A stretch of DNA of 64,000 nt, taken from the NCBI GenBank assembly GCA_934045905.1, contig OW203771.1:5642001-5706000 (forward strand), in the 5' to 3' direction. The DNA is from Leuctra nigra. Its lineage: Eukaryota > Arthropoda > Insecta > Plecoptera > Leuctridae. Positions 48,546 to 59,100 of the stretch are shown one piece after another. The number at the start of each line of letters is the position of its first letter. Position 1 is the stretch's first letter. The position numbers were made by a program, and so were the translations under genes. The notes beneath the pieces were generated by a model that was given only the letters and a program-made list of their open reading frames with translations, made no database searches and had not been told where the DNA came from.

Positions 48546-51437
48546 ATGGCCGACACATGTGCAGACAGTTCAAGTAATTCGCATGAACTGCATATTCCTG
48601 TACCGTGGGGACACATTGCAGGTGAGCTAACCGTTTCTGATATCTTAATTTGATTTATTACATCATACAAGATGTGAGCAATGATATTAGGTAATATAGA
48701 TACAGACAGACTCTCTAATATTAGGTATCTCCGTCTAGTGCTGATCGTCCTTGGTCTTGCTAATGACATTTTGTTGGGTGTTAGGAATTTCTTTTTTTTT
48801 GTATGTGAAAACGTTCATTAATATTTTTATGAAAATTTCAGTGCATGGAATGCGATTAATTTTCACCCAGGGACAATGCATCGTAATTTATATTGCAATG
48901 AAAATGAAAATTTGCACATAATTTTCAAGGACTCTTGAATCATGATATTCGTAAAAAAAAAAAAAAATGCGTAAAATTATTCAATACTTTTAAACTTTAT
49001 TTCAATATTTTAGAAGTAGGTATCTTATTTGCTTGCCTATAATGCAATTGGCTCATAATTTGCAATATCCCATCTTTCCTGCACTAACGACCCGTCGAAG
49101 TTTTCAGACATTATTAACAAATTATAAGAAATAAATTTAATTTAAAAAAATTACAATGCCTTGAAATTTTTTGTAAATTTAAAAAAAATTAAAAATTGAA
49201 CTGAAAACGGATTTTTTTTTAGAAAAAAATGAAAAACCCAGAATCAGTAAATTTGGTCGGACAAAATTGCAAGTTTCAATTGAACACAGAGTTGAACAGA
49301 ATTGTTTAACTGAATTGAAACTGAATTTTTACACAGAATTGATCACAAATAGGGAAGTCTCGTGAAATTTTATTCAAGTTAATTTGTAAATATCAACATA
49401 AATAACAATGACAAACACACTTATCATCAGCGAAATTTAAAATTTTCATTCATAAAAATCATATGAAATGTCATTGGATATTTTGGCGGGAAAAACGGCA
49501 AGTTAAATGACATCACGTTCCTGATTCTAGTACTAGAATCAGGAACGTGATGTCATTTCCAAGCCTCCAACAATGTGTTACCATGGTGATTCCTTTGTTG
49601 CTACATAGACAAATAGACAAATAGACAAATATAGAGGATTGTGATGTCATTGTCAATTTTCCTGTTTTAAAATTGTAAGAAATATATCAAACTATTCATC
49701 TCACAACAAAAATAATACCATATCTGTTTTCAGCAACATCTTAACTTTCATAAATAACTATTATTCCGAAATCTAAGTGTAAGGAAACTTCCCTATTGAA
49801 CACAAACATCACGAATAATTAAAAAAAAATCTCAGATTCAACAAACTATTTTCAAATGTGATGATTCGTGTGTCATGTAGCTATGGGGGCTACACACGAA
49901 AATTAAAAGCAATGTAGTCGTTTAATATTCATCTGAAACATACCTATTACCAACTCATTTTTGAAATTTGAAAATTTTCATTAACAAATTATTTTAATAA
50001 AAATAAAAATATGTACCTTCCAACATTTAAAAAAATAAAAACAATTTTTCAACAATTATTTTTTGCAATTTCTTAAACAAAACAAATTTGATGTTCAGTA
50101 GACAATGGTATAGAGATAATTTTAAATTATATAAAATAGATGAAAGTACTTAGGTACCTATTTAAAAAATATTAACTATGAATAGAGCAAATTTTAAATA
50201 TAAAAGTGCTGTCATTGATTCAAGAGTTTTCATTATACCTAGCTTAGAAGAATGTTTGTCAAGAATCTTTATACCCATCTTAAATAAAAAATAAAAAACT
50301 TAAAAAATAAAACTATTTTTTTTACACATTTTCATAGTTGGATAAGTGGATTGGCCGATTTGCCAAATTGCTAAATTTGGAAACAAAGCTCATCAATATA
50401 TCACAGTAAGAAATGATTATTACTATTTGCAGAATTTTTAAAAAATATTTTAAGAGTTATCATCTTTTTAATAAATTTAATTAAAGTGAATAATTAATTT
50501 CCATGAAGAAGGTAATATTGTTAAAACGTAAAAGTTTTTCTTCCCTACTGACTTCTCCCCATCTTCATCTTTTCCAGCGAAGACATGGAATGACCCGTGT
50601 GGTCAGCCGGTCATCTGTGTCCACGGAATTCAAGACAACGCCGGCACATTTGACCGTCTAATACCGCTATTGCCGTCGGCCTTCTACTTCGTCGCCGTAG
50701 AACTTCCTGGTCACGGAAAATCGTCACACTATCCGCCCGGAGCACTTCTGAATTTCTTCGAATATGTCCACTCAATTCGTCGAGTAACAGATTATTTAAA
50801 ATGGACGAAGTTTATTTGTTTAGGACATAGTATGGGAGGTCAAATGAGTGCATTTTTCGCTGCATTATACCCTGAGTATGTTACTAAGTTAATCTTACTT
50901 GATGTAATTACGACGCCCATTTTGCCGCCACTTTCTATTTTGAAGCGTCAAAGGAAGTTGTGTGACAACTTACTTTCATCTGAGAAAAAATTATCTTCAA
51001 GAACTGCACCATGCTACAGCTATGAAGTAGCCCTGAATCGGTTGATAGAAAATCGGGTTTACAGTAAATTGACGCGAGATGCCGCTGAGGCTTTGATACG
51101 GCGTTCCATTGTATACCTTCCCAATGGTGAATGCAGATTCACTTTTGATCAGCGTTTGAAAGCAGGGCCTAATCTTGGTCCTATGATGTACGCAGAACAA
51201 ATGATCGAAGTGGTTGAGAGAATTTCTGCTCCGATTCTGTTGGTACTTTCCCAGGAAACTGTAGATTATTTAACGAACGGTTTGGAGGAATTGAGACAAG
51301 TGATGAATGCATATGTTTGGAAACCGACGTTTACTCATCGAATTGTTGATGGCAATCATGATGTGCACAACAATCATCCAGAAAGAATAGCAGATATTTT
51401 GTCGGATTTTTTAATGTCATTAAAAAGTACTCTTTAG
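48546..51437 (+). CDS. Alpha/beta hydrolase, kraken/SERHL (serine hydrolase-like) family, complete
   Basis: Exon 1 (48546-48621, donor GTGAGC) and exon 2 (50578-51437, acceptor TTTTCCAG) join in phase 1 to 311 residues, the usual family length. The N-terminus contains the family signature LHIPVPWGHIA just before the join, then KTWNDP..QPVICVHGIQDN (oxyanion HG motif) and FDRLIPLLP. The nucleophile elbow is GHSMGG (Ser about 106), an aspartate candidate lies in LILLDVIT or the later strand, and the histidine is in the VDGNHDVHNNHPE segment near the C-terminus. No signal peptide, so cytosolic or peroxisomal; substrate unknown for the family in insects. AATAAA at 51508-51513 ends the transcript. 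Convergent with the ODR4 homologue. The short exon 1 uses the ATG in ACCAACATGGCC because it alone gives the family N-terminus. Confidence 0.88.
49505..49558. repeat. Perfect 54-bp palindrome in the hydrolase intron
   Basis: Two 27-base arms (AAATGACATCACGTTCC at the left end and its exact inverse at the right) meet at CTAGTACTAG with no loop. No mismatch was seen. It may be a minimal MITE or a processed hairpin remnant. Confidence 0.9.
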
Positions 51438-51507
51438 ATAAGAGCAGAGCAAGGTGTCAACCTTGGGAGTCCAATTGTCATATATTTATTGTATCGTTGG
51501 TGTTGGA

Positions 51508-51513
51508 AATAAA
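51508..51513 (+). terminator. Polyadenylation signal of the hydrolase gene
   Basis: AATAAA, 71 bases after the stop codon. Confidence 0.6.
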
Positions 51514-51529
51514 ATGAACTGAACTGGAT

Positions 51530-53102
51530 AAGAGAAAAGTCTTTATTTGACTATTTGTCAATTGACAAATTAATACAAACATCATGATTGTACAAAATGG
51601 CGGGATTCGTAAACATTGTATGTCTTCCACCCAAACCATGTTCCTTTAGCAAATTGTTATGAATTGATCCAAAGTAAACTCATTCCATTATTATTGGAAA
51701 TGTATTTATTAAAAAATAAAGAAGGTGTAAACTAACAATTTTATTACTTGTATCTTAAAATGTTCCTTCTCTTCATCCTTTATTTTATAAAAATATGAAA
51801 AATATTGATCGGTAAGTACGTACCTACACAAACGGAAAAATGATTACAATGAATCTTGGCTTACCGTCTATCCTCTGTAATTATCTATGATCTATCCTGT
51901 TTACAATTTGATATACTGTGTCAGGAGATGTAACTCATCAAACATTCTATGGCTTCTCAGCAACCGGCTGTACAAGTTGATTATGCCCTCTTCTTCCACC
52001 TCCGTTCTATCCGCAAACACTTTCCATCCATCTCGGTCAGTCCACCATCCATTCTTTAACAACCGTCTTCCAAGTTTTTCCTCTTTCAAGGTGATTCATG
52101 TTGTTCTTGGTCTTCCTGGCTTCCTCTTCTCAACACCGGTAATCTGTGAACTCTGTGAAATATATTCACTCGACAATACCATTTCAACCTTTCGCATCTA
52201 ACTGAAAAAACCTTTTTTTCCATTGCACAATAATTTTTATCAATACATACAAACTTAGCTACACTTTTTTCCTTGTAAAACATACCTAACTACATATCTA
52301 AAATATATTTTAGGATACAGTCGAAGGATTCTAAATCTATACAATAAAGAAAATAGCCGAGATACATACAGAGATCCTGTACGATTGTAAGCTGGACTAT
52401 CATAGCTTAGTTATGGTAGTAAAGCGTTAGTAGTAATTAGACTTTGCTAGGATTTTCATATATCTTCTAAGCTTGGCAATTTTGGAGTATGAATGAAAGG
52501 CTCCACTTTTATTGAAGTACTAAAACTCAAGCAACATTTCAAACATTGTATTTCTTAACAGTTGCCTATGTATTAATTTTTAAAAATCAATACTACCAAG
52601 TTAATTAATAATAATAACTAATAAGGTACCCATTACAAAGAATTATCAATTCTATGATAAAATTTACAAAAATATCCTAGTCAGGCTTTAAACTTTTACT
52701 TAGGCCCAGTTTTTGAAGGCTCAGCTAAATTTTAAACAGTTGAGAAAAACTATGGTATCAAAGTGTCATGGCAGCAACCAATGACATTCCTAGAATGACT
52801 ATTTAAAGTCAACTACTACCTACTAGTTTTATTTTTAACAGTGCAATTAAAATCCTGGCCTAAACAATAATAATGAGACATTTTAAAAGATCGGAGCTAA
52901 GTGACCCCAAATTTGTTATTTCAGAAATCAGCAATTTAATTGTGATATTGTATTTTGTGAGAGTAAATCTGTCTGAACCATCTTCGCATAAAACATAATA
53001 TAATTCTCGGTGACTTGGCCCCAAAACCTGAGTATCATTGTCTCCAGCCATCACAATCTCATTAGCTTCGGTTTCAATTGCTTCACATTCATCAGTTAAT
53101 CA
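51530..53102. other. Convergent intergenic region with LINE remnant
   Basis: Between two tail-to-tail genes. On the minus strand about 52140-51950 reads like the end of a LINE polyprotein: KPGRPRTT, a stop, then GRRLLKNGW and DRDGWKVFAD, resembling the GRPRxxW...DRxxW tail common in non-LTR retrotransposons. Otherwise AT-rich with nothing supportable. Confidence 0.4.
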
Positions 53103-56100
53103 TCACGCATCCTGGATGTATTGGACTGCAACGGAAGCTATGAGGATGAAGAGAGAGAAGGCAAGAACGGACATCAGCAGCAAGTACGGAGCAAGTGGAC
53201 TGGATGCTTGGATAGTCGCATCTTCCAAGACTTCCCCCTCCCCTGCCGCCTCCGTATCCGTCTCCAAGAATTCCGTGGAATCTGAAACAAAAGTGTCACT
53301 CAAACCTTGCAAGTAGTTCATACGCTAACAAACCCTGCCCTATAAGTAGAGCGAAGATTATATGGGGATTGAAAATATCACGAAATTTTAATTAGGCACA
53401 CAGGTTTTAGTGTGAAATGTGCATGTTTCATGGAATTTTAACCCCAAAACTGTCATTTTCCAATCGCGAAATAAAACGAAATACACCCTCATTCGCAAAA
53501 TTGACCTTGATCGCGAAATTACCGCGAAATCAGTGATTTTTCACCAAATTACCACGAAATCTGTGACTTTTATCAAATTTACATCCAATCCAGCACTTGT
53601 TGCATCTAAGAATTGTGAGAATCCATCCTTGGATTAGCTGGAAAACAAGGTTGCAACTTACCAGCTACATTTTTTAAATCTCAAACTATGTAGTGAAAAA
53701 TAAGTCAATAGGAGACGAACAGGAATAATTTGAGATTTGATCATATTAATCTTTTCAAATAGGTAGGTACCTACAGCTACTACAGTTTCAATTAATTTGA
53801 AATGTTTCTACTAGGAAAACGCTCTGAGTAACGCGTTGATGAGCGAGCACGGATACGCGCAACACCTCGAACCGAAATTATGTTTATCGAAAATGTCCTT
53901 AAAAGCCAATAATTCTTGAATTTCGTCACAGACTTGTATGAAAATCTCCAGCAATTCCTAAAATATTGGTCCCAATAACCACGCAAAGTTTTAAGTTGAT
54001 CGATTGAACCTTTATGATTGAACGATTCCTTGTTAATTTCCAAAAATCACAGGATATCGTTCAAAAAAATGTTAAACGGTCATATCAGTTTCATAATACG
54101 TTTGAAAGTTTCTGCTCTCTTGAAGTGAAGATTCGAAGATTCCGTGAAATATGAAATTCGAGAAATATGATAGCCAACACGCAAAATATCCGTAAACTGT
54201 CGATAACTTTTGAATGTAAACACAGTTTAGTCTGAAAATTGTCAAAAATACAGATAATGTTGGACCCGATGACCATACAAAATTTTAAGTTGATCGGTCA
54301 AACGGTTCTGGATTAAATTTCAAAAAGCACATGAAATATTTTTTTAAATTTTAACCAATGGGAGGATTTGGCTGAAAATTTGTAAAATAAGAGACAATGT
54401 TGGTCCTAATGACCATGCAAAATATAAGGTCGATCACATTTGTCGAAGTCCATTTTCATTTTTCAGCCTATCAGGAGATGTTTATTTAAATTTCAACCAA
54501 TGAATGGATTTCAAAAAAATTAGGGTCTGCAAACAGAGAAGGTTGGTTTTACATGTGTGCAAAATTTCAGATCGATCGGTGAAACGGTGCGACCTGTGTA
54601 TCGGCTATTAGCAGCCAAAAACAAAAAAAAAAAAAAAAAAAAAAAAAAACAGAGGTCTGTGCCAAAAGAGCCAAAAGGAGACGCTCGCTTCGCTCGCTCA
54701 AATAATTGCACGACCCAAGTTCGAACCCACCTGCTTGAAGTTCGAGGTCTTTGAGTCCGTCCTTCTCGTCGACCTTGAGATCGAGCAGCTCGGTGAGCGA
54801 CACGAGCGCATCGGAAGTCTGTTCGCCCGGGAAGACATAGTCGCACAGCGTGACCGGGCAATGTGGCAGCGCGACCGCCACGCGCCGTGGAGGCTCGTGC
54901 AGAGTCACGCGCTCTGAAATACAAACTCACGTTGATTCCATACTAGAGGTGGACGCGTGAGTGGATTTTCGCTCACGCACGCTCACGTCACGAACGCCAG
55001 TATTTTTTTCACGCACACTCACGCACGCAGTATTTCCTACACTACACGCTCACGCACACTCACGCATGAAATACATATTTTAGTACACACTCACGCACAC
55101 TCACGTACTGCAATTTTTGAACAATAACATTTTTGGAAAGAGCACTATTAGAATAAGCCATGATGAACGTCTGTCTCCTGTTGAAACCACACTCATACTG
55201 AAGTGATTTGCGAAATGCGAAGCCGAGATGCTTCTAAGTCCTGCTCTGCATTGCAGATAGACATAACATCCCTTGCCTGATGGAAACTGTTTATAGGACG
55301 CGTAATGTCTAGAGTCTAGACTCGACATCTGAGTCTTCACTATCTGTGTAAGAAAATAACTCTAAACACCCACACATACTATACATAAATATTCAAGGTA
55401 GATTGCTGGTCATAGAATGGGAAACCTTCGACCATCATGGGAAGAACTCATGTTCAAGTACAGGAACTACAGGAATGTTTTTGGATTATCTAACTTTTCC
55501 TTGTGTCACGCACAATCACGCGTGTCACGATACACGCGTGCGTCAAAAAAATATTGCACGCTCACGCACGGCATTTTTCTGACGGTGCACACTCACGCAC
55601 GCTCAAGCTATAATTCGTGAGTCAACGCGTCCACCTCTATTCCATACGCAATACACGCACAACATAGATTCATGTTCACATTTAATGTCAGTCAATTCTT
55701 ATTTCTTCTAGCACCAATTCTAATTCTAGCCAAGAACTTTCTTTAGTTTCAAGGTATCAATAGCTCAATGGAACTTTCCATTCGTTGAGATACTTCTAAT
55801 GTTGGCCTAGATTAAAAATATAATAATAAGGTAATAAAATTAGAAGGAAGTGAGAAATTGAAAATACCTATAACTTTTACTTTGATTTGAGTTAATACAT
55901 GAACAAAACAAGCTAAATAAATAACCAAAGAGAAGATGGGAATTCAACAGCAAAATTATTGCAAGATCCTCACTTGCTAGAACATCACTTCCTGAGCTTG
56001 TGCAACTCAAATGGATTATAAAAGCTGCAGATTTGAAGGATTCTCCGTAGTGTAGTTGGTAGAGCATTAGACCGGCAATCTAAAGGTCGTGAGCTCAAAA

Positions 56101-59100
56101 CCCATCGGAGGTCAAGTCTTGTAAATTTGCAGTTCATAATATATTTATTTATGTTCTTCTCTTTTACCAGTGCATTTCTTATTTTTTCTGATTGGGTTGA
56201 AATATGGATGTTATAATATTGAAACACAGGAAAGACTCTGTATGACATTATTCTGGAATCTTCATATTCACTTGACATTTGTGTCCAAGGATGCGGTGAA
56301 TGTAACTGACCTTCAGGCGAGCCGCTTTCCTCTTCGATGAGCGAATCCCAATGCATTTCCAGCCGAGCAGCCAACGACCTGACCACATCTTGCTTCACAG
56401 CCTGCAGACGTCAAACACATTACCTAGTTACTTAGTGTTCTATACAACGATGAATACATCAGAAAATAATTCTGATGAACAGCGATGGACACACATTCTA
56501 GTTTGTAGTTTGAACTAGGTAATAAAGTTCCGACTTACTCTGACCGCTTCCCCAACGGTTGCCTTCTGATGTAAGTAGACTCTGCTTGCCAGAACTCCGA
56601 CACAGCTGAGTTCTCCGCTGCAGGATTCCGCTTGCAACTCACAGACACCGCTCTCCTGCACAATCACGGCCGCCATGTTAATAATCAAACAAAGATAAAA
56701 ATGTTAACCATTGGAGAACCCAATGAACATTAAAATGTCGACCACACAATCCTGAAATATATTAAGTTATATTTATTTTAACTTAGGTTACACTGGGCAC
56801 AGAAGTGCTGGGTGGGACGCTATACACTTTTCAATGCCAAGTGTGCATTTAACCATTTAAATCGTAATGGTTAGGTAGGTAATCATAAAAGTGCCGCTTT
56901 TTGTAGTAGGTACTTAAAATATTGTGCAAACTTGCAGAAAACTAATCGTTACATCTATTTATTTTGTCAATTTATTCTTATTTTGATAGTAGTAAGGAAG
57001 CGGGATATCTGGAAGCTGTGCAGTGCCGTGTACAATTTCGGCAATTTAAGAGTTGAAAAGCTCTCAAGAAGGCATGGATATTATTATATTATTATAAGAA
57101 GGGAGACAGAGCATTGTGCGAAAACTATAGACCTATAGCGCTGCTGCCCTCCTTCTCGAAGATCTTCGAGAAACTGATGCAGAGAGACCTCCTGGAGCAT
57201 CTGGAATCAATGCTCATGCTATCTGAACACCAGCATGGATTTCGCTCGGGGTTCTCCACGTCAACCGCGGCCTTTGCTCTCATAAATAAAATAATGAACA
57301 TCCTAGAATCTAAGAACCAAGCTGGAGCAGTGTTCTGTGATCTCTCCAAAGCATTTGACTCGCTACAACACGACCTGATACTGAGCAAACTACGCTGCTA
57401 CGGGGTCACTGGAGTCGTAGGCAATTGGTTTTCTTCGTAATTCAAAATGCAACTAAGTTCCGCTAATTGGGACACTGTTTATACGAAAGGAACAGTGGAT
57501 GAGATGTTTACTGAATTTATGGATATTTTTAATGTGTATTTTAATAATTGTTTTCCTAAAAGGAGGACACTTCAGAAGTCTCGCAAGATTGTAAATGCAT
57601 GGTTTACACCAGAATTGAAAATTTTGTCTGAAGAAGTTAAAAAGCTTTTCATTACATTTAAGCACACCAGTAAACGCGAAGATAAATTAAAGTACATAAA
57701 ATTAAAAAGGGAATTAAATACGAATATAAGGCAAAGTAAAAGGAATATGAACATTCAAACTATAAGCTCATCAAGTGACAAATCAAAAGCCGCGTGGAAT
57801 GTGATAAAAAGTAACATGAATACTGATAAGGTTATTGGACCAAAATTAGAGGAAATGGCGTTAGAACATGAAGGTAAACAAATTACGTCTGTTATGGAAA
57901 TGTCGAATATCTTTAATAACTACTTTAAAAATGCTGCAGACTCAGTGTTAAATAATAAGAATAGTCATGTCAAAGATAAAGGTAATGTAAATAATTCTAC
58001 TCATCCAGAATACGATGTGTCAATTGAAAGTAATAGTTTTCTTCTTTCACCAGTAAATAAAAAGGAATTTATGGATGTCATTCAACACGTTACGAAGAAG
58101 AAGTCCTCTGGCTTTGACGAAATACCTTGCAATATTATAAAGTTTGTAGCATGTTATGTGGCTGAGCCATTGATATTTATTATAAATGAATCATTTAGTC
58201 AAGGCATATTTCCGAATAGGTTAAAGAAGGCAGTTATTTGTCCAGTCTTCAAAAAGGGTGATAAATTACTTGTGGAAAACTATAGACCAATAGCGTTACT
58301 TTCGGTTTTCTCGAAGGTACTGGAAAAGGCGTTCTGCAACAAATTAACTTTCTTTTTGGAAAAGTCTTCTCTCCTGTCAGATTGCCAACACGGATTCCGC
58401 AGCGGCAGATCAACTATATCAGCAATTACTAGTTTTGTTTTACGTGTTTTAGACTCTCTTGACAACCGCAATACTTCATTAGGTGTTTTTTACGATTTTA
58501 CAAAAGCATTTGACATGGTTAACCACGACAGATTATTAGATAAACTACAACATTTTGGCATAAATGGAGAAGCCCATAATTGGTTAAAATCCTATTTGAC
58601 AAATAGACTTCAGGTAATCAAGTTAACAAGCAGTAGTGGACCGCTATATTCCAGCGAAGTAGTAATAAATATTGGTGTTCCTCAGGGATCGATAATAGCG
58701 CCATTGTTATTTATTTTATATACGAACGACCTATCCAAATGTGTAAACAAAGGTAACTTCACTTTGTATGCAGATGATACAACCCATTTTTTGAATTGTG
58801 AGTCAACTCGCTCCACTGCTAGGGAACATTTTGCATATAACAATAGTGCCACAAAGCAATTAGCAGATTGGGTAGAGGAGAATGGTTTGTGTTTGAATTT
58901 GACTAAATCAGTAGTTATTCAGTTTAATCCTAGTGCCAGGCTTGAAAGTATTAGCAGCCCACTCATTTATTTAAATGGAAGAAGTTTAAAGGTTCAAAAT
59001 ACTACTAGATTTTTAGGAATAACTGTCGACAACAAATTAAATTGGAATGAACATATTTCTGAAGTTTCTTCAAAGGTGTCTTCTGGCTGTTACTTAGTTA

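Noticed and set aside
54520..54930. Frame with poly-F and an ERAKRAS-type segment
   Set aside because: It joins an ODR4 exon in the wrong frame to the A-rich tract and GAGCGAGC end of a repeat. The same segment appears wherever that repeat end occurs.
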